A stretch of 64,000 bases of DNA from Chitinophaga pinensis (GCA_945862385.1 CAMAXV010000009.1:1-64000), one strand, 5' to 3'. Counted from the first letter of the stretch, positions 36,962-46,500 are shown. Notes: a model not told the origin generated them from the sequence alone. Numbers and translations: made by a program.

Positions 36962-38098
36962 TCATCTGGATAGTTTGATTATTTCAGCCCCGGCCAATAA
37001 AAAGCAGCCGAGTCCGTAGTCTTCAAAATCCGGCGTAGAATTGAAATTGACTGGTTGTCCGTCTTTTGGCTCTTTTCCAGTTCCCTGCACAAATCCCAGC
37101 TTTCCATTATCGTGTACAGCCTCGCTACTCATGGATTTCCATGCTTTCACTACAGCAGGCAGGTAAGTTTTTTTATCGAGTAGACCTTTTCTGATTCCCC
37201 AGGCATAACCATAGGTGAACAGTGCTGTTCCACTAACTTCTTTTCCGCCATAATGCGCTGGGTCTTTGAGGCTGACGTTCCAGTATCCATCTTTTCTCTG
37301 AAGAGGTAATAAGGCCTTGCACATGTCGAGATAGTCTTGCAGGTATTCCTTGTAGTGCGGATCAATTGGAGGAAGTTCTTCGAGTGTGCGGACCAACGCT
37401 GCAATCACCCATCCGTTACCGCGGCTCCAGTAGCAGTTTTCCCCATTGGGTTCCCTGTATGGCGGATCGAAATCTTTGTCGCGCCACCAAAGGTGTTCTT
37501 CAGCATTATATAATCCTTTGTCGCCATGCTTCCGCTTGGTATAGCTATACATATCGTACATGCGGTTGTGGTAACTGGTATCCTTGTAAATATTACCCAG
37601 TTTAACAAACACCGGCATGGCCATCTGCAAAGCATCAATCCAGTGCCAGTCGTCTATTTTGCTGGTTCCTTTCATATTATTGATCGCGGTTGTGATGGTG
37701 CTGATTCTTTCCGGATGCTTACTGCCATCCATGAGATAAAGATCAATGTATGTCTGTGCGCAGCATTGGTTATCAGCATTGCGCACGGTTGCTCCTCCCC
37801 AAAGTCCCCATTGGTGTTTTTCTCCCCACTGCATCATGTAATCCTTATATGTCTGCTGCGGATCCACCTGATACAACCCAACCAATCCCTCATAATATAC
37901 CGCGCGGGTCCACAGGTTGCTGGGTCTTACTTTATTGGTAACTGTTTCCTTTCCTGCATCCGGCCATTTATCCATGAAATATTGATTGGCTCTCCGCAAT
38001 GTTTGCAATACCTGTTTTTCTTTGGGGAGCTTTTGTGCATGACTCAGTAACGGGTTGATTACGGTCATGAGTAAAAGTGTGATGAAAATCTTTTGCAT
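36962..38098 (-). CDS. Unsaturated rhamnogalacturonyl hydrolase, GH105
   Basis: Releases the unsaturated galacturonate left by pectate or rhamnogalacturonan lyases from short oligosaccharides. The 378 residues carry a signal peptide (MQKIFITLLLMTVINPLLSHAQ) and the (alpha/alpha)6-barrel of YteR/GH105, with the blocks TRAVYYEGLVGLYQ, DDWHWIDALQMAMPVF, ENCYWSRGNGWVIAALVRTL and GTALFTYGYAWGI. The conserved catalytic Asp is likely the one in WIDALQ (inference from the family). First gene of the operon with gntP, garD and kdgD, and divergent from the GH106 gene. Confidence 0.9.
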   Translation of the reverse strand: MQKIFITLLLMTVINPLLSHAQKLPKEKQVLQTLRRANQYFMDKWPDAGKETVTNKVRPSNLWTRAVYYEGLVGLYQVDPQQTYKDYMMQWGEKHQWGLWGGATVRNADNQCCAQTYIDLYLMDGSKHPERISTITTAINNMKGTSKIDDWHWIDALQMAMPVFVKLGNIYKDTSYHNRMYDMYSYTKRKHGDKGLYNAEEHLWWRDKDFDPPYREPNGENCYWSRGNGWVIAALVRTLEELPPIDPHYKEYLQDYLDMCKALLPLQRKDGYWNVSLKDPAHYGGKEVSGTALFTYGYAWGIRKGLLDKKTYLPAVVKAWKSMSSEAVHDNGKLGFVQGTGKEPKDGQPVNFNSTPDFEDYGLGCFLLAGAEIIKLSR

Positions 38099-38117
38099 GC
38101 CTAAATATAGAAATGAT

Positions 38118-38136
38118 GCAGGGTTAACTATCCTGC
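38118..38136. promoter_or_regulatory. Imperfect 19-base inverted repeat in the divergent gap
   Basis: GCAGG (38118-38122) and CCTGC (38132-38136) flank GTTAACTAT; the whole 19-mer agrees with its reverse complement at most positions. It sits 20 bases upstream of the GH105 start and about 70 bases upstream of GH106, a good place for a shared operator. Confidence 0.35.
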
Positions 38137-38206
38137 GCCATACTGAAATTTTCCTTTTTCAGCTGAATTACCGCTAATTTGTAACTCCTTTCAACAACCA
38201 GATTTT

Positions 38207-41038
38207 ATGTTCAAAAAGACAATCCTGTTTCTTTTAACCTTATTGGTATATGTCCATGTTTTTGCACAATCATGGCCCCCGGTTGATTCGATTACAAAGC
38301 CCTGGACGCGCTGGTGGTGGCTTGGTAGTGCAGTTGATGAAAAAGGATTGACTTACAACCTGGAAAATCTTCGTGCTGCAGGAATTGGAGGCGTGGAGAT
38401 TACTCCAATTTATGGCATCAGGGGGCAGGAGAAGGCTTTCGTCCCTTTCCTCACAACACGATGGTTGGATCTACTCGGCCATACCTTAGAGGTTGCTTCA
38501 GCCAATAACATGGGGGTTGATCTCGCAAATGCCACCGGCTGGCCATTTGGTGGACCCTGGGTTGGTCCTGAAGATGCCAGCAAAACCATATACAGGAAAA
38601 AATACAAGGTAAGTGGTGGACAGTCGCTTGATAGTCTTGTAGTCTATGAATCAACGGGCATGGTTAGAACTGCCAACACAACCAAAAGAAAGCCGGGCGA
38701 AATTCCTGCAAACTTCCTCACTTCGCCCCTGCTTCAGGAATGGGCATTGGATCAGATTCAGTTCGCAGGCAAGCTGCCCATTGAAGCAGTCATGGCATAT
38801 GGTCCGGAAAACCAGTCTCTCAACCTCACTAACCTCGTTGATCAGGATGGTCGCCTTAAGTGGACTGCCCCGGCGGGGAACTGGGAGGTATGGGCACTTT
38901 TCCGGGGGCTGCATGGGAAAATGGTAGAAAGGGCGGCGCCGGGTGGCGAGGGATATGCGATTGATCATTTTTCCAAAGGAGCAACAGAGCGGTACCTGTC
39001 GCATTTTACAGCTGCTTTCAAGGGAAGGGATATGCGCAGGCTTAGGGGTTTTTTCAATGACAGTTATGAGGTGGATGATGCAAGCGGACAAGCCAACTGG
39101 ACCACTTCCATGTTTGAACAGTTTCAGCAGATAAAGGGGTATGACCTGCGCAACTACCTGCCTTCACTTTTTGGAGAGGGTGATCAGCTCCTGCAAAGCC
39201 GCGTTTTATTTGATTACCGCAGTGTAATCGATAGCATGATCCTGCATCAGTTTACAGAAACCTGGAAGAAATGGGGTGACGCACAGGAAAAAATCCTGCG
39301 TAACCAATCGCATGGTTCTCCTGCAAATACGCTTGATTTGTACAGTGTAGTTGATATTCCCGAAACAGAAGGAACAGATTGGCTGCGGTTCAAGTTTGCA
39401 ACTTCAGCGGCTCATGTGTCAGGGAAAAAATTAGTATCGGCAGAAGCTGCAACCTGGCTGGATGAGCATTTTTTGTCCACCTGGGGTGACGTAAAAAAGG
39501 CATTGGATCTGTATTTCCTGGCAGGGGTAAACCACATCGTTTATCATGGTACCCCATATTCATCCCCGGATGCAAAATGGCCGGGCTGGAACTTCTATGC
39601 AGCTGTACAGTTTCAACCTACCAATCCGCAATGGAAACATTTTCATCAACTCAATCAATACGTTACGCGCATTCAATCCTTTTTACAACACGCTAAGCCT
39701 AGTCATCAGGTATTGTTATATTATCCATTGCACAACAGGTATGCGCAGACGGGCGGACCGCTCCTGCAGCATTTTGACGGGATGGAGCGGAATTTCGAGC
39801 ATACCGATTTTGAAGCCCTTGCGCGTCGATTGCAGCAAATCGGAATCGGATTCGACTTTGTCTCTGACCGCCAGTTACAACAAGTTAAAGCAAGCGGAAA
39901 TGAATTGATTACGGGGGGAAACAGGTATAAGTTGATTCTGGTGCCTGAAATTCAGGTGATGGACCTGGCCACATGGCAGTACCTCACAGCACTTGCAAAA
40001 GCAGGTGCACGTGTGGTATTTCATAAAGCAATTCCCAACGCATTACCGGGTCTGTCAAATCTTTCGGAGCGATCAAAAGCATTGGCGCTTCTTCAATCAG
40101 GGCTTCAATGGCAAACAAGGTCATGGGGAAAAGAAGCCAGCATCGGCAAAGGAAGCATCTCACTGACAAATGATTGGGCTGCTTATAGTCTTAAGACACC
40201 CCTCAAAAAAGGAGCATTTGAAGCGGTTGGCTTGCAAGCCTACCCATTCAGCAGGGAAGGAATGTATGCTGCTTTCGTTGTAAATAGGACTGATTCCACT
40301 TTGGATGAATGGGTAGATAATGAGTACCCGGGAATTGTTGCTTTTTTTGATCCTTTGACCGGAGAAATCAGTCAACCTGCTGAACAGCAGTTTCAGGGTG
40401 GAAAGCGCAGGTTCAGAATACGTTTGCTTCCGCAGACCTCTATACTTGTTAGCTGGGAAAAAGTAGCTGGCGGGTTGCCCTTACATCAGTATTTCAGTAA
40501 GCCTGAACAGCTCATACCCCTGCAAGGCAGGTGGGACCTGAGGTTTACTGAAGGTGGGCCTTTGTTGCCTGTTGGTGTGCAATTTGAGAATGGTCCTGAT
40601 TATTGGACAAACACGACAGACAGTGCAAAACTTGCATATTCCGGAATCGCTGAATATACAACCCACTTTCAGTTAAGTAGTCCGCTCAATGCACAGTGGC
40701 AACTTGATCTTGGTGCGTTGAGTGCCACAGCTGAAGTTTGGCTAAATAACACTTCCCTTGGCGTGTCAATTGGGCCGCAGCATTTGCTGAATATACCAGC
40801 CGGACTGCTCAAGGAACAAAATACACTTCGTATTGAAGTTGCCAGCTTGATGGCTAACCGGATTGCAGACATGGATAGAAAAGATATTCCCTGGAAGATT
40901 TTTTACAATATCAATATGTCTGCACGACGAAAGGAAAATGTGCTTAACGGGGTTTTCGATGCCGGGCATTGGAAACCTGTAGCTTCAGGCCTTGCAGGGC
41001 CTGTTAGGTTGCTCCGTTATGTTGATTCCGGTAAATAA
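38207..41038 (+). CDS. Alpha-L-rhamnosidase, GH106
   Basis: A 943-residue secreted glycosidase that removes L-rhamnose from rhamnogalacturonan-type chains. Signal peptide MFKKTILFLLTLLVYVHVFAQ; then the GH106 start PWTRWWWLGSAVDEKGLTYNLENLRAAGIGG-type block, ANATGWPFGGPWVGPEDA, the FFNDSYEVDDASG region and HIVYHGTPYSSPDAKWPGW. The C-terminal part (about 770-940) has a beta-sandwich look, WLNNTSLGVSIG with LRIEVAS. Family membership is clear, but the substrate linkage is inferred. It is followed by an operator-like site and the GntR gene. Confidence 0.9.
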   Translation: MFKKTILFLLTLLVYVHVFAQSWPPVDSITKPWTRWWWLGSAVDEKGLTYNLENLRAAGIGGVEITPIYGIRGQEKAFVPFLTTRWLDLLGHTLEVASANNMGVDLANATGWPFGGPWVGPEDASKTIYRKKYKVSGGQSLDSLVVYESTGMVRTANTTKRKPGEIPANFLTSPLLQEWALDQIQFAGKLPIEAVMAYGPENQSLNLTNLVDQDGRLKWTAPAGNWEVWALFRGLHGKMVERAAPGGEGYAIDHFSKGATERYLSHFTAAFKGRDMRRLRGFFNDSYEVDDASGQANWTTSMFEQFQQIKGYDLRNYLPSLFGEGDQLLQSRVLFDYRSVIDSMILHQFTETWKKWGDAQEKILRNQSHGSPANTLDLYSVVDIPETEGTDWLRFKFATSAAHVSGKKLVSAEAATWLDEHFLSTWGDVKKALDLYFLAGVNHIVYHGTPYSSPDAKWPGWNFYAAVQFQPTNPQWKHFHQLNQYVTRIQSFLQHAKPSHQVLLYYPLHNRYAQTGGPLLQHFDGMERNFEHTDFEALARRLQQIGIGFDFVSDRQLQQVKASGNELITGGNRYKLILVPEIQVMDLATWQYLTALAKAGARVVFHKAIPNALPGLSNLSERSKALALLQSGLQWQTRSWGKEASIGKGSISLTNDWAAYSLKTPLKKGAFEAVGLQAYPFSREGMYAAFVVNRTDSTLDEWVDNEYPGIVAFFDPLTGEISQPAEQQFQGGKRRFRIRLLPQTSILVSWEKVAGGLPLHQYFSKPEQLIPLQGRWDLRFTEGGPLLPVGVQFENGPDYWTNTTDSAKLAYSGIAEYTTHFQLSSPLNAQWQLDLGALSATAEVWLNNTSLGVSIGPQHLLNIPAGLLKEQNTLRIEVASLMANRIADMDRKDIPWKIFYNINMSARRKENVLNGVFDAGHWKPVASGLAGPVRLLRYVDSGK

Positions 41039-41059
41039 GGCAATTTGAGCTGTTTTGCC

Positions 41060-41075
41060 TCGGGAACGATTGCGT
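41060..41075. promoter_or_regulatory. Operator-like 16-mer, copy 1
   Basis: TCGGGAACGATTGCGT occurs here and, identically, at 52366-52381. The core GGAACGATTGC is a loose inverted repeat centred on CG, as in LacI-family operators. This copy lies 72 bases upstream of the GntR gene start at 41148. Confidence 0.6.
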
Positions 41076-41147
41076 AAAAAACTGAATAAAAGCTAGCATG
41101 TCTTTTAAATAAGGTAGGTGGGATGCTTTAAATTGCAATCCTAGGAC

Positions 41148-42178
41148 ATGAAAAAATCCCCATTCTATAAGCTGCTTTATTTTGATGATTTTCGGTCACG
41201 CCGAAATACCAGCAGCTTGCAAACTGTATCATGAAAGGTATTGAGGAAGGAAAATTGCAGGTGGGGGACATCCTGCCGTCGATCAATGAATTGAGTTTTC
41301 ATTTTGAAATTTGTCGGGATACGGCTGAAAAAGGGTACAAGGCATTAAAAATGCAGGGTATTGTCAGCTCGGTTCCCGGAAAAGGGTATTTTATTCAACG
41401 GGTAGACCTGGAAAGCAGCATCAAGGTGTTCCTGATGTTTAACAAACTAAGTCCACATAAAAAAATCATCTATGATGCCTTTGTGAATACACTGGGTTCA
41501 AAAGTATCCGTGGATTTTTATATTTACAACAATGACCTTTCGCTTTTCAGAAAATTGCTGGATAACTCCAGTGCAGATTATGATTTTTATGTGATCATTC
41601 CCCATTTCATTGAAGGTGGTGAGAAGGCCCCGGTGCTGATCAATCAGCTGGATAAGCACAAGCTCATTTTGCTGGATAAAATTTTGCCGCAGGTAACAGG
41701 GGATTTCAGTGCCGTATATGAAGATTTTGAGCAGGATATTTATAGAGCACTGGAAGAAGGATTGCCTCAGCTGAGAAAATACCATTCAATCAAGCTTATC
41801 ACACCTGAGAACAGTTATTATCCTGATGAAATAAAATCTGGGTTGATGAGTTTTTGCACACGATATAACTTCAATTGTGGCCTCGTCCACGATATTGCAG
41901 TTGAAGATTTAAAGCAGGGAACTGTATACATCAATCTGGTGGATGATGATTTGGTCGTGCTTGTTGAAAAAGCCATTGCTACAGGGTTGGAAGTTGGGAG
42001 TGAGCTTGGTATCATTTCCTATAATGAAACACCGCTGAAGCGCATTATCCTTCAGGGTATTACAACCATTTCAACTGATTTTGAGAGGATGGGGAAAGCC
42101 GCCGCAGAAATTGTTTTATCGGGTAAGCCTGCAAGGATGGCGGTGCCATTCAGCATGAACCTGAGGTCATCGCTGTAA
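41148..42178 (+). CDS. GntR-family regulator with apparent N-terminal frameshift
   Basis: DNA-binding regulator with a GntR winged helix and a C-terminal periplasmic-binding-like sensor domain. The open frame from 41231 (315 residues) begins in the middle of the DNA-binding domain. Homology continues upstream (TPKYQQLANCIMKGIEEGKL) to a TGA at 41186-41188, with no start codon. The normal N terminus MKKSPFYKLLYFDDF is encoded from ATG 41148 in another frame. The two frames meet in the T-run at 41189-41192; one extra T would join them. It is therefore either a one-base sequencing deletion or a real inactivating or slippage site. The sensor part has blocks such as ISYNETPLKRIILQGITTIS. It probably controls pectin genes around it. 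Confidence 0.82.
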
Positions 42179-42212
42179 AAGCTGAACAACAATGCCAGTC
42201 CATTGTTAACTG

Positions 42213-42365
42213 ATGGTGAAAACCAAAAAGATCAATAAGAAAAAACCCTTCCTGCCGGAAAAAATATGTGTAACCTGTGGTCGTCCATACTCATGGCGCA
42301 AGAAATGGGAAAAGGTCTGGGAGGAAGTTAAATATTGCAGTGACCGTTGCCGCAAATCAAGGTGA
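42213..42365 (+). CDS. DUF2256 zinc-finger-like small protein
   Basis: A 50-residue very basic protein whose sequence fits the DUF2256 family: Lys-rich N terminus, [20 protein letters not shown], then [12 protein letters not shown]. The Cys pairs (Cys19/Cys22 and Cys42/Cys46) probably bind one zinc. The function of the family is unknown; homologues are often next to photolyase or cryptochrome genes (recalled), which are not seen here. It ends three bases before the stop of the converging serine hydrolase gene and is preceded by GntR. Confidence 0.8.
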   Translation: MVKTKKINKKKPFLPEKICVTCGRPYSWRKKWEKVWEEVKYCSDRCRKSR

Positions 42366-42368
42366 TTG

Positions 42369-43661
42369 TCAATTATCCGCAATCCTGATTGCAGCTTTTT
42401 TATCCAGTGGGTCTCTTTGATCATAGTTTATGCCAAACATGTTCAGCTTTGGCTGAATTTTTCTTTTTCTACTTAGTTCATAGGTATAAAACTTATCGCC
42501 CAGGGCCTTTAAAAAAGGAAAGCCAACAGTTTCTTCATCGTATTTTGAATCGTTCACAATGCCATCACTGTTAACATAAACAGTTGCGGCAAGCATATAT
42601 TCTATGTTGTTCAGCGTGTCTCTGACATAGGATACATCTGTGAGAAAGCCATAAGCCCATCCTACTTTGTTGAACACCCGGATGTGAGCTGGAATTTTTT
42701 TGGATGCATCACTGAAAAAGAATTTAACATAGCTGTCATAGAAAATGCTGTCGTTGTATTTCGGTGATGTTGTTTCCGATGGGTATTGTGAAAGGTATTT
42801 CAGGAGAAAAGCCCTGTCTGCCTCTGTTATATTAAACCTGGATTTCACAGGAACCGATTCAGGTTCAATAATAGCCTGTAACATGCGTTGCATGTCTTCC
42901 AGTGAGATATTGTTATGGCGGGTGAAGTCGAACGATCCTTGAACAAGTTCGTCATTTCTGTTGATATGGCCAATGCCAATGCGGACGGGCGGAGGGAAAT
43001 TAAAACTATCGGTGTTGTAGCCTGGAGACTGGTAATGGATTTCCCTTCCAGTAGTATTGATGAATGCTATGCCATTGGTATGCCGGTTTTGTTCATCTGT
43101 ATAACCCATGAATTGCCTGGTTATCCTGGCTGAACTGTACCCTTTTTCGGTGAGTTTTCTGTTGGCACCTTGCTGGGAAACAAATTGGTATAACCTGTTA
43201 TAAGGGTCGTTTTCACTGATCAAAAGTGCCCTTTTGATAAAATGCGCAATACTCGGGTAACCATCCGCTGCAGAACTGTCTTTATCCATCGCCACCTGCC
43301 GCTCAAAGCTGCTGTCAAACCTCATCCGGGTGTTCAGGTTCACTTCCGGTAAATTCATTTCATTCAGTTTCTCAAGTGCAAGAAACGCGAGCGGCATCTT
43401 GACCATAGATGCCGGATTGAAATAATACGCCGGATCAACATGAAAGGCGTGATTGGTGAATTTGGCCTCGCCCTTTAGGTTTCTGTCTATCTGCGTGTAA
43501 ATAATTTGCACACGGTACTGCTCCGGATCGCTGATTATTTTTTGTGCATTAGTATCACTGATGTCTGCAAGGATTAATCGCATCAGTGTATCCGTTCTGA
43601 ACTGGGCTTCTGCCTGAAAGCAAACTGCCATGAAACAAATAAAAAAAAGTACGCTTCGCAT
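42369..43661 (-). CDS. Exported class-A beta-lactamase-like serine hydrolase
   Basis: A 430-residue exported protein with the penicillin-recognising fold. Signal peptide ends QAEAQ around residue 20. The SxxK motif is SMVK at 85-88, the SxN motif SEN at 149-151, and a KxG-type box KVGW lies near 345. This fold includes beta-lactamases and esterases or peptidases. Compared with a typical class-A beta-lactamase (about 290 residues) it is long, so I avoid calling it a drug-resistance gene. It sits between the GntR region and GH32, converging with the DUF2256 gene. Confidence 0.82.
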   Translation of the reverse strand: MRSVLFFICFMAVCFQAEAQFRTDTLMRLILADISDTNAQKIISDPEQYRVQIIYTQIDRNLKGEAKFTNHAFHVDPAYYFNPASMVKMPLAFLALEKLNEMNLPEVNLNTRMRFDSSFERQVAMDKDSSAADGYPSIAHFIKRALLISENDPYNRLYQFVSQQGANRKLTEKGYSSARITRQFMGYTDEQNRHTNGIAFINTTGREIHYQSPGYNTDSFNFPPPVRIGIGHINRNDELVQGSFDFTRHNNISLEDMQRMLQAIIEPESVPVKSRFNITEADRAFLLKYLSQYPSETTSPKYNDSIFYDSYVKFFFSDASKKIPAHIRVFNKVGWAYGFLTDVSYVRDTLNNIEYMLAATVYVNSDGIVNDSKYDEETVGFPFLKALGDKFYTYELSRKRKIQPKLNMFGINYDQRDPLDKKAAIRIADN

Positions 43662-43726
43662 ATTTTAACCTTAAGAAAGTATGATAAATTTATTGGTATT
43701 CCTTCAATCTGATGTAAGTTCATGGT

Positions 43727-45235
43727 ATGAAATCAATGAAGCTTGCCGCCGCTGCTTTAGCCCTGATGCTGTTAGGAGAAATTAAAGCACAGGTTTTCGG
43801 TATCCAAACCGATCAGATCCACCGTCCGAAAATACATTTTACTCCCAGGCAGGGCTGGATGAATGATCCCAACGGCATGGTTTTTCACAATGGCGTTTAC
43901 CATCTTTTTTACCAGCATAACCCTGATGCATCTGTATGGGGACCTATGCATTGGGGCCATGCTGTAAGTAAGGATATGATAGACTGGAAACATGAGCCTA
44001 TTGCATTGTACCCTGATAGCCTGGGAACAATCTTTTCAGGAAGTGCGGTGGTGGATCTGAACAATACATCCGGACTTGCACCGAAAGGGAAGGTGCCTCT
44101 GGTGGCAGTTTTCACCTATCACAATCAGGCTTTGGCAGACAAAGGACGAAATGATTTTCAGACGCAGGGTATTGCCTATAGCATCGATAATGGCGCTACC
44201 TGGCAGAAGTACAAAGGTAATCCGGTTCTGAAAAATCCGGGGATCCGAGATTTCAGAGACCCCAAGGTGATGTGGCATGCAGCTACCGGGCGATGGGTTA
44301 TGACCCTGGCTGTGCTTGACAGGATATATTTTTACTCCTCACCCAACCTGAAAGATTGGAAAAAGGAAAGTGAGTTTGGAAAGGATGCCGGTGCCCATGG
44401 AGGCGTATGGGAATGTCCGGATCTGTTTCCAATGCAGGTTGAAGGTAAAACCATCTGGACGTTGCTCGTCAACCTCAATCCAGGTGGACCAAACAAGGGT
44501 TCTGCCACGCAGTATTTCCTGGGTTCATTTGACGGACACCGGTTTAGTCCGCTCTCTAACCAAACCAATTGGCTGGATTATGGTCCGGATGAATATGCCG
44601 GTGTTACCTGGTCCAATACAGGAAGCAGAAGGCTTTTCATTGGCTGGATGAGCAACTGGATGTATGCTAATCAGGTACCTACAGAAACCTGGCGCAGCGC
44701 CTGCACCATACCAAGAGAACTTAGGCTCGTCAAACTGGGTGCTGGTTACAGACTCGCATCTATGCCTGTAAATGAGCTGAACAAGTATAATCAGAAACCC
44801 CTTGTGTACAATTACCCCAATGTTTCAAAAGGGTTGTCTCTTGGGGCCGCATCAGTTGCGGCATTGCCATGCCGGATAGATTTGGACATGTCTCTTGAAA
44901 CCTGTGCCTTTACCATTTTCAACGAAAATGAAGAGGAAGTGAAGGTTGGGTATGATAAACAAACGGGCAATTATTTTATTGACAGAACACGTGCCGGGAA
45001 AAGTTATTTTCACAAGGAATTTGCTGCAAGGCATACATCTCCGAGGCATACAAGCAGTAAAAAGCTCAGAATGACGCTGATTATTGATGTAGCTTCAGTG
45101 GAATTGTTTGCCGATGGCGGACTAACAACCATGACGTCTTTGTTCTTTCCAACCATCAGTTTCAATAAGCTAAGTTTTCAATCTGATATTTCTCCGATTT
45201 CTATAAATTATGCCACATTGAAGCCCCTTGAATAA
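43727..45235 (+). CDS. Glycoside hydrolase family 32, fructan/levan/sucrose hydrolase
   Basis: A 502-residue exported beta-fructofuranosidase-type enzyme. Signal peptide MKSMKLAAAALALMLLGEIKAQ. The three GH32 acid residues are in WMNDPNG (nucleophile Asp, about residue 47), FRDPKVMWH (transition-state Asp) and WECPDLFPM (acid/base Glu), in the five-blade propeller; a beta-sandwich follows from about 350. Whether it prefers inulin, levan or sucrose cannot be told. Its position among rhamnose and pectin genes is unexpected for a fructan enzyme. Confidence 0.92.
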   Translation: MKSMKLAAAALALMLLGEIKAQVFGIQTDQIHRPKIHFTPRQGWMNDPNGMVFHNGVYHLFYQHNPDASVWGPMHWGHAVSKDMIDWKHEPIALYPDSLGTIFSGSAVVDLNNTSGLAPKGKVPLVAVFTYHNQALADKGRNDFQTQGIAYSIDNGATWQKYKGNPVLKNPGIRDFRDPKVMWHAATGRWVMTLAVLDRIYFYSSPNLKDWKKESEFGKDAGAHGGVWECPDLFPMQVEGKTIWTLLVNLNPGGPNKGSATQYFLGSFDGHRFSPLSNQTNWLDYGPDEYAGVTWSNTGSRRLFIGWMSNWMYANQVPTETWRSACTIPRELRLVKLGAGYRLASMPVNELNKYNQKPLVYNYPNVSKGLSLGAASVAALPCRIDLDMSLETCAFTIFNENEEEVKVGYDKQTGNYFIDRTRAGKSYFHKEFAARHTSPRHTSSKKLRMTLIIDVASVELFADGGLTTMTSLFFPTISFNKLSFQSDISPISINYATLKPLE

Positions 45236-45376
45236 AGCCTGTGTGTTAACAAACACTGCAGGATGGTTATCAGGAAATCTTTCTATTAATTGCAAAAGAA
45301 CAGTGCCGCTTTCGATGAACGCATCACCGTAAATAAGTATATTAGCTTATCAGTTTGCCATCAACCCACCAACACT

Positions 45377-46468
45377 ATGCAGGTCATTCTAGGAGTACTT
45401 TTTCATTTTATAGGCGGCTTTGCCTCAGGAAGCTTTTACATCCCGTTTAAGAAAGTAAAAGGGTGGCATTGGGAGAGCTACTGGATTATTGGTGGATTGT
45501 TTTCATGGCTGATCGTGCCTCCACTGGCTGCCTACCTTACCATTCCCGATTTTACTGAAATCATCTCCGGATCAGGTGGCGCTGTATTGGGATACACTTT
45601 TCTGTTTGGGGTACTCTGGGGTATAGGTGGACTTACCTATGGCTTAGGTGTGCGGTATCTTGGGGTTTCTCTGGGCAGCAGCATTATCCTGGGCCTGTGT
45701 ATGGTTTTTGGCGCCCTTATTCCGGCAATTTATTATGACTTCAATGTGGTGGAAGGGAAAGATACTTTCAGTATGATGATTGGGTCAGACTGGGGAAGAA
45801 CCATTATCATTGGTCTCCTCATCTGTGTAGCTGGTATTATGGTCAGTGGCAAAGCTGGGATGCTTAAAGAGAAGGAATTGCAAGCTACTGGAACAGATCC
45901 GCATGGGGTTTCGGTAAAGTCTGAGTACAAATTCGGATTAGGCATGTTGGTTTCAGTTATATCCGGAGTACTCAGTGCCTGTTTTAATTTCGGATTGGAA
46001 GCGGGGCAATCAATGGCCAATGTGGCCAATGCGGTTTGGGTAGCATCCCATGCTGGAGAAGGAGAATTTCTATACAGGAATAATGTGGTTTATGTGGTGT
46101 TATTGTGGGGCGGACTCACCACTAACCTCATATGGTGCCTGATTCTGAATATCAGGAATAAATCTTTTGGTGATTATACTGACCGGTCAACACCATTGGT
46201 AAAAAATTATCTTTTTTCAGCCATTGCCGGAACCACCTGGTTTCTGCAATTTTTCTTTTACGGCATGGGAGAAAGCAAACTCGGTAATGGTCCGAGTTCC
46301 TGGATCCTCCACATGGCCTTCATCATCCTTGTGGCGAATGTGTGGGGACTGCTGCTCAAAGAATGGCAGGGGGTACGTGCGAAAACAACCCGAACAATTA
46401 TAGCCGGGATTGCCATCATCATTCTGTCTGTGCTTGTTGTGGGATATGGCAATGGGCTTCATCAATAG
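45377..46468 (+). CDS. rhaT: L-rhamnose/H+ symporter RhaT
   Basis: Ten-helix sugar-proton symporter of 363 residues. The N terminus QVILGVLFHFIGGFASGSFYIPFKKVKGWHW-type block and the SGVLSACFNFGLEAG motif are typical of RhaT. I start at ATG 45377, where helix 1 begins; the upstream in-frame start at 45290 would add a non-homologous stretch. First gene of the rhamnose operon; the enzymes follow. Confidence 0.9.
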   Translation: MQVILGVLFHFIGGFASGSFYIPFKKVKGWHWESYWIIGGLFSWLIVPPLAAYLTIPDFTEIISGSGGAVLGYTFLFGVLWGIGGLTYGLGVRYLGVSLGSSIILGLCMVFGALIPAIYYDFNVVEGKDTFSMMIGSDWGRTIIIGLLICVAGIMVSGKAGMLKEKELQATGTDPHGVSVKSEYKFGLGMLVSVISGVLSACFNFGLEAGQSMANVANAVWVASHAGEGEFLYRNNVVYVVLLWGGLTTNLIWCLILNIRNKSFGDYTDRSTPLVKNYLFSAIAGTTWFLQFFFYGMGESKLGNGPSSWILHMAFIILVANVWGLLLKEWQGVRAKTTRTIIAGIAIIILSVLVVGYGNGLHQ

Positions 46469-46500
46469 TATTTAAAAATTAAATCTAATACAACTTAATT

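Noticed and set aside
42369-43661. Antibiotic-resistance beta-lactamase
   Set aside because: The fold motifs are there, but length and context do not support a resistance role.
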